A stretch of 64,000 nucleotides of DNA from CAVPHV01 sp963704825. Its GTDB lineage: Bacteria; Actinomycetota; Acidimicrobiia; Spongiisociales; UBA5794. A program made the translations under genes and the position numbers. Positions 24,986-33,261 of the stretch are shown here, in pieces. Positions within the stretch are counted from its first letter, which is position 1; every line of letters begins with the position of its first letter. The DNA is taken from contig CAVPHV010000009.1 in the NCBI GenBank assembly GCA_963704825.1, positions 1 through 64,000 on the forward strand, read 5' to 3'. The notes under the pieces are model-generated. The model saw nothing but the letters and a program-made list of their open reading frames with translations, was not told the DNA's origin and searched no databases.

Positions 24986-26323
24986 ATGGCACGTCCCGGC
25001 CGCAACGGCCTCTTCGTCTTCCTCATCCTGTTCGGCGTGGCCGTGGCCGGTTGTACATCTGCGGCCGGCGAAGACAGCGAGCCGGCCACCACGAGCACGG
25101 CACCGCCGGCGCCCGCAACCACCTCCTCGATCACTACGACGGCCCCGACAACAACGACCACTGCTGCGCCGACCACCACGATGGCGCGCTTCGACGTTTC
25201 GGGGCGGGTGGCCACCCCGGAGGGTGTTCCCCTCGGCGACGCAACCGTCACCGCAGGCGAGGCGACGGCAACTACGGGCTCCGATGGCCGTTTTGCGCTA
25301 TCGCAAGTGGCGACCGGTCAGATCACGGTGGCCCGGCCCGCCTGGTTGCCGGTCACTCTCGAGTGGGAACCCGGCCAACCGCTACTGGTCGTGCTCGAGC
25401 CACGGCGGGTCCGCGGCATCCGAGTGTCCGACGGCGCGGCGGGTAGCGACGCCACGTTCGCCGCGTTGCTCGACCTCGCGGATGCCACGGCGCTGAACAC
25501 ATTCGTCTTTGACACCAAACGCGAAGGTGGCGCTGTCGTCTACGACACGGCCGTGCAAGAAGCCATCGACATCGGCGCTGTTGAGTCGGCGTACGACCCG
25601 GTCGAACGCCTCGCAACCGCCAAGGATCATGGGCTCTACACCATCACGCGCATCGTCGTCTTCGAGGACCCTGCGGCAGTCCGCGCCCACCCTGAACAAC
25701 AACTGGCGTGGGCCTGGCTCGACCCCATCGTTCGGGACACCTGGGCCTACCCACTCGCCCTAGCCATTGAAGCGTGTGAGTTCGGGTTCGATGAGATCCA
25801 GTTCGACTACGTGCGCTTCCCGGGCGGGAGATCGGCCGACGAAGCGAAGCACAATCGCCCCACGACCCAGGATGAGCGGTTGGAAGCCATCGTTGCCTTC
25901 CTCGCCGAGGCTCGCAGCCGGCTGCACCCAATGGGCTGTGCCGTCTCGGCCGACGTCTTCGGGATCGTGATGTCGTCGTTCGACGACCAAGGCATCGGCC
26001 AGCGACCAGAGGACCTTTCCCCGGTCGTGGATGCGCTCAGCCCCATGGTCTACCCGAGCCACTACAGCGCCGGCTGGCTGGGCTTTGAGGACCCCAACGA
26101 TCACCCTGCAGCGGTGACGGCCGCGGCGCTCGACGACGGCCGGCCACGCATGGCTCCGGCCACCCTGCTGCGACCCTGGCTCCAGGCGTTCTATTACACC
26201 CCGGTCCAGGTCCGTGCCGAAATCATGGAAGCGGAAACCCGTGGCCTCGGCTGGATGCTGTGGAACATCGGAAGCCGCTACTCCCCCGACGCCATTCCCA
26301 CCGAAGCAGAGCTGGCTCCCTAG
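24986..26323 (+). CDS. Lipoprotein with putative glycoside hydrolase domain (DUF4015-like)
   Basis: A 445-aa secreted lipoprotein. Signal and lipobox at FLILFGVAVAGCTSAAGE, then a Thr/Ala/Pro-rich linker (to about residue 65), a carboxypeptidase-regulatory-like beta domain (FDVSGRVATPEGVPLGDATV to about 135), and a TIM-barrel-like C-terminal domain: TALNTFVFDTKREGGAVVYD, YTITRIVVFEDPAAVRAHPE, FGFDEIQFDYVRFPGGRS, CAVSADVFGIVMSSFDDQGI, LSPMVYPSHYSAGWLGFEDP and GLGWMLWNIGSRY. The D-E-I-Q-F-D-Y-V-R-F-P motif is diagnostic of the putative glycoside hydrolase family once called DUF4015. Acts at the cell surface. Substrate unknown. Confidence 0.88.
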   Translation: MARPGRNGLFVFLILFGVAVAGCTSAAGEDSEPATTSTAPPAPATTSSITTTAPTTTTTAAPTTTMARFDVSGRVATPEGVPLGDATVTAGEATATTGSDGRFALSQVATGQITVARPAWLPVTLEWEPGQPLLVVLEPRRVRGIRVSDGAAGSDATFAALLDLADATALNTFVFDTKREGGAVVYDTAVQEAIDIGAVESAYDPVERLATAKDHGLYTITRIVVFEDPAAVRAHPEQQLAWAWLDPIVRDTWAYPLALAIEACEFGFDEIQFDYVRFPGGRSADEAKHNRPTTQDERLEAIVAFLAEARSRLHPMGCAVSADVFGIVMSSFDDQGIGQRPEDLSPVVDALSPMVYPSHYSAGWLGFEDPNDHPAAVTAAALDDGRPRMAPATLLRPWLQAFYYTPVQVRAEIMEAETRGLGWMLWNIGSRYSPDAIPTEAELAP

Positions 26324-27426
26324 TGGCGCGGGTCAGCGGCCGGGGATGACCGACCCAACCGACGCGACACGGCAGCCACCGGCGCCGCCGCCCAGAAGGT
26401 GAGCGGGAGCAGCGACAGGGTCCGCAGCACGGCGGCGTCGCCTTCAAGGCGCCCATTGGGCGGATCCTCCAGCCCAACGCCACGGTCGGCCCCAGTTTCG
26501 ACGGCGAACCGGCCGGTCCAATCGAGCCATCGCACCACGACGGCAAACCAAAACTGCTGCTGCCCGACCTCGAGACGGCGCCGATCAAGCGTCGGTGCCA
26601 CCCAGATCACCAGCGCGGTCAGCGCCGCAAACGTGAACACTTGGACGCTGGCGGAGATCTGGATCGCTCCATGGAAGGGAATCGCCACCCAGAGTGCCGC
26701 CGTCCGCAGCCGGGGAGTGAGCAAGCCGACCGCGATGAACAGTTCGGTGAGCACAACCACCTTGGCAAATCCAGCCTGGAATCCGGCTGAGCCGAACAGA
26801 TCGACCCACCGCTGCGGAACACCGGCGGCGACGGCATCGGCCGAGTACCACTCGACCCTGATGTGGGTGACGGTGCCCCCGAACCAGTCGGGGTCGACCA
26901 GCTTGCTGGAACCCGAGGCGAAGTACACGGCCGCGACCTGAAACCTCAGCAGCATGAGCGGCCAGCGCCGCGCGTGCGGCGGCGGGAGCGGCCTGCCCCG
27001 GCGTCGCGCCATCAGGGCGTCCAGGGAGAAGACTCGGCCGACCGGCACCACCGCCAACCCAACCAGCAGCACGAAGAGAAACGCGCGGTTGTGGTGGTAG
27101 TGCACCTGGCTGACGAACAGGTTGTACCCGACGATGGCCGCAGTCGTTGCCGTGGCGACTCGCGTGAAGAGACCAATCGAAATCAGCACCGCCCCGATGG
27201 CGGCAGCCCAGAGGAGCCCAACGTAAACGCCGGCCGGCACCGCCGGAAACCACGACACAAAGGGCATCCAGAACCGGTCGCGATAGGTGATGCCGTCGCC
27301 TGCCAATTCCAGAAACGGCCACAGGTGCAGGAGGACCAGCGGGCCGGCGGCGATGCGCAACGGGACCAGAGCCCGATAGTCGACCATCTCGTCGATGGCG
27401 GCATTGATCCGCCGCAGCCGGCTCAC
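26320..27426 (-). CDS. HTTM domain membrane protein
   Basis: A 368-aa protein with about six to eight transmembrane helices, matching the HTTM (vitamin K-dependent carboxylase N-terminal-like) domain: LVPLRIAAGPLVLLHLWPFL, VGLLWAAAIGAVLISIGLFT, TAAIVGYNLFVSQVHYHHNR, FLFVLLVGLAVVPVGRVFSL, LMLLRFQVAAVYFASGSSKL and KVVVLTELFIAVGLLTPRLR. The Y-F-x-S-G-x-x-K-L and W-x-G-G-T motifs are typical. The family's lumenal gamma-carboxylase half is absent, leaving a membrane-only form. The ATG overlaps the upstream gene by 4 nt. Bacterial function is unknown. Confidence 0.85.
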   Translation of the reverse strand: MSRLRRINAAIDEMVDYRALVPLRIAAGPLVLLHLWPFLELAGDGITYRDRFWMPFVSWFPAVPAGVYVGLLWAAAIGAVLISIGLFTRVATATTAAIVGYNLFVSQVHYHHNRAFLFVLLVGLAVVPVGRVFSLDALMARRRGRPLPPPHARRWPLMLLRFQVAAVYFASGSSKLVDPDWFGGTVTHIRVEWYSADAVAAGVPQRWVDLFGSAGFQAGFAKVVVLTELFIAVGLLTPRLRTAALWVAIPFHGAIQISASVQVFTFAALTALVIWVAPTLDRRRLEVGQQQFWFAVVVRWLDWTGRFAVETGADRGVGLEDPPNGRLEGDAAVLRTLSLLPLTFWAAAPVAAVSRRLGRSSPAADPRH

Positions 27427-27881
27427 GAGCGTCCGTCGGAGTGAAGCACCACCACCACCGGCTCGCCCCCGTTGCGACGGTAGGTGACCACTGCCTCGAG
27501 ACGCAGCGTTTCATCGTCGTTGGGAGTGTTCGCCGCCACCCAGTCCAACGAGCCTTGCAGAAGATGCAGCGTCGCATCGACGCCGTACACCGCGCCACCT
27601 TCGTCGAACGGATTGCCGAGACCCTTGCCTTGCACCAAGGCGGGCCAGGTGTAGCCGCCCGGCCAAGGTGCGCGGACGTCGATCCGATCACCGGCGGCAT
27701 CAATGCGGTAGATCTCGGCCTGCCACACGCTGGCCTCGGGGAACATCCGCCAGGCGAACACGGGTGGCGGTCCGAAGTACCCACGGACGATGGCCGCGAT
27801 CGACAGCACTACGAACGTGACGACGACGACCCTCCGCAGCCAATACGACGCCGAACACTCCGACTTCGCGAAACCACTCAT
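27423..27881 (-). CDS. Membrane-anchored hypothetical protein paired with HTTM protein
   Basis: A 152-aa protein with an N-terminal anchor (RRVVVVTFVVLSIAAIVRGYF) and an extracytoplasmic domain of about 115 residues (PVFAWRMFPEASVWQAEIYR, VDATLHLLQGSLDWVAANTP, LRLEAVVTYRRNGGEPVVVV). F-A-W-R-M-F-P-E is a pattern often found in genes next to HTTM proteins. It is translationally coupled to the HTTM gene (ATGA), so the two very likely work together in or on the membrane. Activity unknown. Confidence 0.75.
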   Translation of the reverse strand: MSGFAKSECSASYWLRRVVVVTFVVLSIAAIVRGYFGPPPVFAWRMFPEASVWQAEIYRIDAAGDRIDVRAPWPGGYTWPALVQGKGLGNPFDEGGAVYGVDATLHLLQGSLDWVAANTPNDDETLRLEAVVTYRRNGGEPVVVVLHSDGRS

Positions 27882-27943
27882 CGGCCGGAACGTAGCACCC
27901 AGGCTCTATTGTCCGGTTGCGACACCACCCCGCAGGAGCATCG

Positions 27944-28888
27944 ATGGGTAGCAACCAGAGCGAACAGATCGACGTTCGCGGGCCGGTTTCGCTCTTGCGC
28001 TGGTTGTACCACCTGCTGCGCGACACGTACAACATCTGGTACGAGGAGCGCACCATCCGGTTGGGTGCCGGCTTGGCCTACTACGGCATCTTCGCCATTG
28101 TCCCGCTGGCCACCCTCGCCGGGGCACTGGCCCAGGTCCTCTTCTCACAGGCTGAGGTCCAGCAGTTCATCGCTGAACAACTGCAGTCGATCCTCGGTCA
28201 GCAAGAGGCCGGCGACATCGCCACGCAGCTCACCGACATCCTCAGCACCGGACAGTCTGCCACCAGCCTTGGCTTGATTGGCCTGATCTCACTCGTCGTT
28301 GCCGCCTCGTTGGTATTCGTGGCACTCCAGGACGCCCTCAATGTGATCTGGAACGAGCCCCGGGTCCGCGGGATGCAGAGCCTCATCCATCGCTACGCAT
28401 TGGCCTATGGGGTCGTCATGCTGATGGGCTCACTCCTGGTCGCCGGCCTGCTCGTGCAGTCGATTGCCGGACTGGCTGAGCACCTGATACCCGGCCAGTT
28501 CACCGTGCTCGAATCGCTGGCCGAACTCGTCGGTGTGCTCGCTTCGTGGGCTTTGGCCATCGGGGTGCTTGCCGTGCTCTTTAAGATCCTCCCGCACACC
28601 ACCGTGCCGTGGAAGGCAAGCGTCATCAGCGCCACGGTTACCGCTGGCGCCATGGCCATCGGCAGCTGGGCCGTCGGTGTCTACCTGAGCCGCTACTCGA
28701 CCTCGTCGGTGGCCGGGGCCGCGGGTTCCGTGGTGATGGTGCTGATTTGGATCTACTACATTGCCCAAATCATGCTCGCCGGTGCCGTGCTGACCCGAAC
28801 CCTCACCCAGCGGATCGACAACCCACCGGCCGCGGCGGCGACGGCATCCGCCGACGATCAGGACAAGCCGGCGAGCACGAACTCGTAG
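27944..28888 (+). CDS. YihY/BrkB family membrane protein
   Basis: A 314-aa inner-membrane protein of the YihY/virulence factor BrkB family. Characteristic elements: GAGLAYYGIFAIVPLATLAG in the first helix, a soluble segment with LTDILSTGQSATSLGLIGLI, QDALNVIWNEPRVRGMQSL, then helices ending in IYYIAQIMLAGAVLTRTL. About six transmembrane helices in total. The ATG at 27944 follows CAGGAG with 5-nt spacing and is preferred to the one at 27917. Biological role of the family is not settled. The last 31 nt overlap the convergent TetR gene. Confidence 0.88.
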   Translation: MGSNQSEQIDVRGPVSLLRWLYHLLRDTYNIWYEERTIRLGAGLAYYGIFAIVPLATLAGALAQVLFSQAEVQQFIAEQLQSILGQQEAGDIATQLTDILSTGQSATSLGLIGLISLVVAASLVFVALQDALNVIWNEPRVRGMQSLIHRYALAYGVVMLMGSLLVAGLLVQSIAGLAEHLIPGQFTVLESLAELVGVLASWALAIGVLAVLFKILPHTTVPWKASVISATVTAGAMAIGSWAVGVYLSRYSTSSVAGAAGSVVMVLIWIYYIAQIMLAGAVLTRTLTQRIDNPPAAAATASADDQDKPASTNS

Positions 28889-29427
28889 AGCTCGCCGACC
28901 AGCCCGTCGGAAGTAATCGCGCCATCGGCCCGATACCAGCGATCGATGGCGTTGAGGATCGAAAGGATGAAGATCCCCTCGAGCTTGGGGTCGAGCCCGG
29001 AATGGAACGATCCGTCTTTGGTTCCTGCGGCGAGGATGGTCCGCAGCGTGTCCTCGTAGGCGTCGCGGGCTGCGATCACCTGGGTCCGATGCCCGGGATC
29101 GAGCGCCCGGGCTTCATTCAGGAAGGTGCGAGCCACATCCAGGTGGCCGAGCACCACGCCAACGTGTCCGGCGATGAAGGCACGGAGTTGGTCCCGGGCC
29201 GTGCCCGGGGTGTCCACAGCCTCCCGCGCCGATTCCTCGAACAGCACGCTGCCCCGCATGACGACCTCGACGAGCAGTTCCTGTTTGCCCTCGACGTGAG
29301 CGTACAGAGATGACCCCAGCAGGCCGACTTCGCGCCCCAGATCGCGCATCGACGTACCGTCGTAGCCATCGGCGGCGAACAGCCGGCCGGCGGCCGCGAC
29401 CACGTCCTCGCGTGTGGTCCTGCTCAT
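28858..29427 (-). CDS. TetR-family regulator of the paa operon
   Basis: A 189-aa TetR-type repressor. The N-terminal helix-turn-helix domain reads RTTREDVVAAAGRLFAADGY then TSMRDLGREVGLLGSSLYAHVEG; the C-terminal ligand domain is all helical (IAGHVGVVLGHLDVARTFLNEA and onward). Its ATG overlaps the paaE stop by 4 nt, so it is the last gene of the paa operon. A perfect palindrome at 33138-33153 in front of paaA is the natural operator candidate. Repression relieved by phenylacetyl-CoA or a related CoA ester would match known PaaR-type regulators; ligand is inferred. Confidence 0.9.
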   Translation of the reverse strand: MSRTTREDVVAAAGRLFAADGYDGTSMRDLGREVGLLGSSLYAHVEGKQELLVEVVMRGSVLFEESAREAVDTPGTARDQLRAFIAGHVGVVLGHLDVARTFLNEARALDPGHRTQVIAARDAYEDTLRTILAAGTKDGSFHSGLDPKLEGIFILSILNAIDRWYRADGAITSDGLVGELYEFVLAGLS

Positions 29428-30500
29428 CGCTGGTCGAAGTCCACAACGACGGGATCCGAAGTCGGGTGAGCCTGGCAGGTAAGCACGAACCCGGCGGCGA
29501 GATCCTCCTCGATCAGGGCGTAGTTCTTGTCCATCTCGACCGATCCCTCCAGGACTCGAGCCTTGCAGCTGGCGCACATCCCACCCTTGCACGAATACGG
29601 CAGTTCGCCGCGGACCCGCAGGGCGGCGTCCAGGATCGAGGTCTCCGGCCGCATGCGAGTTGTCGAGGAGCGGCCGTCAACCGTGAAGGTGACCGTGACG
29701 GCGCCCGCTTCGTCTTCTGGTTCTGGCGGCAGGTTGGCCGGATCGATGGGGCCGGCGAAGAAGAGCTCATCGTGGATCGCCGTCGCCGGAACGTCACGTG
29801 CCTCGAGCACGGTGCGAGCCGCCTGCACCATCTCGAACGGCCCGCAGAGATACCAGTCGTCGACGGTGTCGACATCGACGACGAGATCAAACAACTGGGC
29901 GAGCCGTGCGGCATCGAGGCGCCCGGAGAACAGCGGCACCACGCCGCTCTCCCGGCTCAACACGTGGATGAGGTGGAAGCGGTCGGGGTAACGGTCCTTC
30001 AGACCCTCCAGCTCCTCGAGGAACATGATGCTGCGGGCCGCCCGGTTACCGAAGAGCAGCGTGAACCGGCTGAGCGGTTCGGCCTCGAGGACGGTGGCAA
30101 CCAACGCCAACACCGGGGTGATCCCGCTGCCGGCGGCCACCGCTCCATAGTGCTTGGCGTTGGCCGGGTTGGGGCTGATGGTGAACTCGCCAACCGGCGG
30201 CATCACCTCAACGGTGTCGCCGGCCTCGAGCGCCGTCGTTGCGTAGGTGGAGAAGACGCCGCCGGGGAGCCTCTTGACCCCGACCCGCAGCGCCCCGCTA
30301 TTGGCGTTGGCACAGATCGAATAGCTGCGGCGAACGTCCTCACCGTCGATCAAGGCCCGCAACGTCACGTGCTGGCCGGGCAGATAGCGGTACTCGGTGG
30401 CCAGATCGTCCGGCACCTCGAACGTGATCGACACCGCGTCGTCGGTTTCGCGTCGCACATCCGAGACCCGCAATGGATGAAAGACGGGGGCAGCCGTCAT
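29424..30500 (-). CDS. paaE: 1,2-phenylacetyl-CoA epoxidase, reductase subunit
   Basis: A 358-aa electron-transfer subunit. A ferredoxin-NADP reductase-type FAD domain (YRYLPGQHVTLRALIDG, RRSYSICANANSG, GGVFSTYATTALEAGD), an NAD(P)H domain (AAGSGITPVLALVATVL, FTLLFGNRAARSIMFLEEL, DDWYLCGPFEMVQAA), and a C-terminal plant-type 2Fe-2S domain (YSCKGGMCASCKARVLEG and a distal Cys in FVLTCQAHP). It passes electrons from NADPH to the PaaA di-iron centre. The MTAAPVF start overlaps the paaD stop by 1 nt. Order A-B-C-D-E and tight coupling support the assignment. Confidence 0.95.
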   Translation of the reverse strand: MTAAPVFHPLRVSDVRRETDDAVSITFEVPDDLATEYRYLPGQHVTLRALIDGEDVRRSYSICANANSGALRVGVKRLPGGVFSTYATTALEAGDTVEVMPPVGEFTISPNPANAKHYGAVAAGSGITPVLALVATVLEAEPLSRFTLLFGNRAARSIMFLEELEGLKDRYPDRFHLIHVLSRESGVVPLFSGRLDAARLAQLFDLVVDVDTVDDWYLCGPFEMVQAARTVLEARDVPATAIHDELFFAGPIDPANLPPEPEDEAGAVTVTFTVDGRSSTTRMRPETSILDAALRVRGELPYSCKGGMCASCKARVLEGSVEMDKNYALIEEDLAAGFVLTCQAHPTSDPVVVDFDQR

Positions 30501-30994
30501 CAGATCTCCTTGAAGTAGTCGAAGGGTTCCCTGCAGGCATCGCACACCAGCAGCGCCTTGCAGGCAGTCGAACCGAACTCGCTGACAACATGGGTGTTAT
30601 CGGCGGAGCAGCGCGGGCACAACACAGGCGCCCGCTCAGTCCCGGCGGGATGGGGAGGGGCGATCCCGTACTCGTTGAGCTTGTGTTTCGCCTCGGGCGA
30701 CATCCAATCGGTGGTCCACGCCGGCGAGAAGACGGTGCGGATCTCAACGTCGGCATAGCCGGCGCCCCGCAGCGCCGCAGTGACCTCGTCCTTGATGAGG
30801 TCCATCGCCGGGCATCCCGAGTAGGTCGGCGTGATGGTGACGACCACAGTGGCGCCCTCGAACTCGACCCCGCGCAAGATCCCGATGTCGTCAATGGTCA
30901 GTACCGGGATCTCGGGATCTACCACTTGCTGCAGCACGGCGCGCACTGCTGCGAGGTCTGCTGCGGTTGTGGTTGTCTCCTCCACGATCACCAC
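30500..30994 (-). CDS. paaD: 1,2-phenylacetyl-CoA epoxidase maturation subunit (DUF59/MIP18-type)
   Basis: A 164-aa PaaD/PaaJ protein. N-terminal MIP18/DUF59 domain (VVDPEIPVLTIDDIGILRGV, TITPTYSGCPAMDLIKDEV with the conserved Cys), a middle segment FSPAWTTDWMSPEAKHKL, and a C-terminal zinc-ribbon-like end (CPRCSADNTHVVSEFGSTAC, CDACREPFDYFKEI). It is thought to help assemble Fe-S or di-iron cofactors in the epoxidase system. It overlaps paaC by 7 nt. Confidence 0.94.
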   Translation of the reverse strand: MVIVEETTTTAADLAAVRAVLQQVVDPEIPVLTIDDIGILRGVEFEGATVVVTITPTYSGCPAMDLIKDEVTAALRGAGYADVEIRTVFSPAWTTDWMSPEAKHKLNEYGIAPPHPAGTERAPVLCPRCSADNTHVVSEFGSTACKALLVCDACREPFDYFKEI

Positions 30995-31794
30995 TCAAGA
31001 CCGGGATAGGTGCGCTGCATCCATTGCAGTTCCGAGAGCAAGTGACCGAGGTGCTCGGTGTGGAAACCGGTACGGCCGCCCATCCGCTGATACGGGTCTT
31101 CCGGTAACCGAAGCGTGGCCGCGACGAGCACTCCCTCGACCCGGTCCCGCCACGGCGCGGCAAACGACGCGAGGTCAACGCCGATGCCCAGCTCGACCAT
31201 GAGCGCATCAACCGCATCGGCGGTGAACAACTCCGCGGTGAAGCGCCACATGGCATCGACCCCGTCCTGCATCCGGCGGTGACTCTCCGCGGTGCCGTCG
31301 CCGAGCCGGATCACCCACATGCTCGAATGGCGAAAGTGGTAGCGGGCCTCCTTGAGCGCCTTGGCCGCGATCCCGGCCAGCGTCGCATCCTTCGATCGGC
31401 TCAGCGCCTCCCACAACGAGAGTTGATAGGCGTCGAAGAAGAGCTGGCGGGCCATGGTCTGGGCAAAGTCACCGATGGGCTGCTCGACCAGCAGGCAGTT
31501 GGTGAACTCGCGCTCGGGACGCAGCATGGCAAAGTCGTCCTCGGTTCGCCCCGCCCCCTCAACGGAGGCGGCATAGGTGTAGATGGCTCGCGCCTGGCCG
31601 AGGAAATCGATCCCAACGTTGGCCAGCGCGATGTCTTCCTCGAGTTCCGGTCCGTTGGAAATCCACTCCCCCAGTCGCTGCGCCAGCACGAGATTGTCGT
31701 CGGCGTGGCGGAGCAGATAGGTGAGCAGCGTCGCATCGACCTCACCAGCGGGACCCTGCGGCTCGCGGGCAATGACGGGTTCGGTCCCGGTCAC
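30988..31794 (-). CDS. paaC: 1,2-phenylacetyl-CoA epoxidase, structural subunit
   Basis: A 268-aa ferritin-like protein that pairs with PaaA in the epoxidase core. Typical text: LLRHADDNLVLAQRLGEWI, ALANVGIDFLGQARAIYTYA, DFAQTMARQLFFDAYQLSLW, EARYHFRHSSMWVIRLGDGT, and the end HLLSELQWMQRTYPGLEW. PaaC keeps the fold but not a full catalytic centre. It overlaps paaB by 4 nt. Confidence 0.95.
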   Translation of the reverse strand: MTGTEPVIAREPQGPAGEVDATLLTYLLRHADDNLVLAQRLGEWISNGPELEEDIALANVGIDFLGQARAIYTYAASVEGAGRTEDDFAMLRPEREFTNCLLVEQPIGDFAQTMARQLFFDAYQLSLWEALSRSKDATLAGIAAKALKEARYHFRHSSMWVIRLGDGTAESHRRMQDGVDAMWRFTAELFTADAVDALMVELGIGVDLASFAAPWRDRVEGVLVAATLRLPEDPYQRMGGRTGFHTEHLGHLLSELQWMQRTYPGLEW

Positions 31795-32132
31795 ATCTTC
31801 CCCACTTCATCGGGGATCTCGTAGTAGGCGGCGTGCCGATAGGGCTGCTCGTCGAACGGATCGAACATGGCATCGACGTCATCGGGGTCGGTGGCGGTGA
31901 TGGCGCTCGACGGCACCACCCAGATGCTGACCCCTTCGGCGCGACGGGTGTAGACATCGCGGGCGTTCTGCAGGGCCGACTCGGCATCGGGAGCGTGCAG
32001 GCTGCCGGCGTGAACGTGGCTCAGCCCGCGGCGTTGGCGGACGAACACTTCCCACATCGGCCACTGACGGGTGTCCGAGGCGGCGACCTCGAGTTCTTCC
32101 TCGCCCGGGATCTGGGGTACGTCGTAGCTCAT
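31791..32132 (-). CDS. paaB: 1,2-phenylacetyl-CoA epoxidase, small subunit
   Basis: A 113-aa PaaB protein: WPMWEVFVRQRRGLSHVHAG, LHAPDAESALQNARDVYTRR, and GVSIWVVPSSAITATDP are the family core. It links subcomplexes of the epoxidase. The N-terminus is slightly longer than in E. coli (about 95 aa). Start MSYDVPQIPG is chosen after GGGGAG; the upstream ATG would run into paaA. Confidence 0.95.
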   Translation of the reverse strand: MSYDVPQIPGEEELEVAASDTRQWPMWEVFVRQRRGLSHVHAGSLHAPDAESALQNARDVYTRRAEGVSIWVVPSSAITATDPDDVDAMFDPFDEQPYRHAAYYEIPDEVGKM

Positions 32133-32145
32133 CGGTGGTCTCCCC

Positions 32146-33087
32146 TCAGGCGCTCTTCTGCTCGAGCCGGCGGGCAGCTTGTTTGGCGGCATGAGCGGTG
32201 GCAGCTTCTCGGACCCATTCGCCCTCGTCCCACGCCCGGTTCTTGTGGGCCATACGTTCGCGATTCATCGGTCCGTTGCCTTTGACGACGTTCCAGAACT
32301 CGTCCCAATCGATGGCGCCGAAGTCATAGTGACCCCGCTCTTCATTCCACCGCAGGTCCGGGTCGGGAACCGTCAACCCGAGGAACTCGCACTGCGGCAC
32401 CGTCATGTCCACGAACTGCTGACGGAGGTCGTCGTTGGTCACCCGCTTGACCTTCCACGCCATCGATTGGGCCGTATGTGGCGAGTCGTTGTCGCTGGGC
32501 CCAAACATCATCAACGACGGCCACCACCAACGGTTGACCGCATCCTGGGCCATCGCCGTCTGTTCTTCACTCCCCCGGCACAGCGTGAGCAGCAGTTCGT
32601 ATCCCTGGCGCTGGTGGAACGACTCCTCCTTGCAGATCCTGACCATGGCCCGCGAGTAGGGACCAAACGAGGTCCGGGTGAGCGCCACCTGGTTGGTGAT
32701 GGCGGCGCCGTCGACCAGCCAGCCGATCGCCCCGATGTCGGCCCAGTTGAGCGTCGGATAGTTGAAGATCGACGAGTACTTCTGCCTCCCGGTGTGCAGC
32801 AGGTCGACCAATTCGTCACGCGACGTCCCCAGGGTCTCGGCGGCCGAGTAGAGATAGAGGCCGTGGCCGGCCTCATCCTGCACCTTGGCCATGAGGATGG
32901 CCTTGCGCTTCAGGCTCGGCGCCCGGCTGATCCAGTTGCCCTCGGGTTGCATCCCGATCACCTCGGAATGGGCATGTTGGGCAATCTGGCGGATCAACGT
33001 CTTGCGGTAGCCGTCGGGCATCCAGTCGGTCGGTTCGATCTTCTCATCGGCATCGACGACGGCGTCAAAGCGCTCTTGTCCGGTCAT
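32146..33087 (-). CDS. paaA: 1,2-phenylacetyl-CoA epoxidase, catalytic subunit
   Basis: A 313-aa di-iron oxygenase that epoxidises the ring of phenylacetyl-CoA. Both E-x-x-H iron-ligand motifs are present: KVQDEAGHGLYLY and CKEESFHQRQGYELL. Substrate-domain motifs include QHAHSEVIGMQPEGNWI, YPTLNWADIGAIGWLVDG and RWWWPSLMMFGPSD. It is the first gene of paaABCDE-tetR. A GTG 6 nt upstream (33093) is an alternative start. Other phenylacetate genes (ligase, isomerase, hydrolase) are not in the window. Confidence 0.96.
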   Translation of the reverse strand: MTGQERFDAVVDADEKIEPTDWMPDGYRKTLIRQIAQHAHSEVIGMQPEGNWISRAPSLKRKAILMAKVQDEAGHGLYLYSAAETLGTSRDELVDLLHTGRQKYSSIFNYPTLNWADIGAIGWLVDGAAITNQVALTRTSFGPYSRAMVRICKEESFHQRQGYELLLTLCRGSEEQTAMAQDAVNRWWWPSLMMFGPSDNDSPHTAQSMAWKVKRVTNDDLRQQFVDMTVPQCEFLGLTVPDPDLRWNEERGHYDFGAIDWDEFWNVVKGNGPMNRERMAHKNRAWDEGEWVREAATAHAAKQAARRLEQKSA

Positions 33088-33137
33088 CGTCACAGTGGCT
33101 CGCTTCGTCCGGGGTCGGGTTCGATGCTCAGCTTAAC

Positions 33138-33153
33138 AAACGAACGTTCGTTT
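33138..33153. promoter_or_regulatory. 16-bp perfect palindrome, candidate TetR operator
   Basis: AAACGAAC-GTTCGTTT lies 51 nt upstream of paaA and 109 nt upstream of the divergent malic enzyme gene. Size, symmetry and AT-rich ends are typical of TetR-family operators. The TetR gene that ends the paa operon is the likely binder, giving autoregulation; control of malic enzyme from the same site is possible. Confidence 0.75.
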
Positions 33154-33261
33154 TGTGACAGACGCGGCGGCCACGCTGACATCCGGCCCTGGTACCTCGG
33201 CGGCGACAAGCGCACGGTGGCAGGTAACTGGTGAGTCACCGCGCCCTGGAGGACCGACCCC

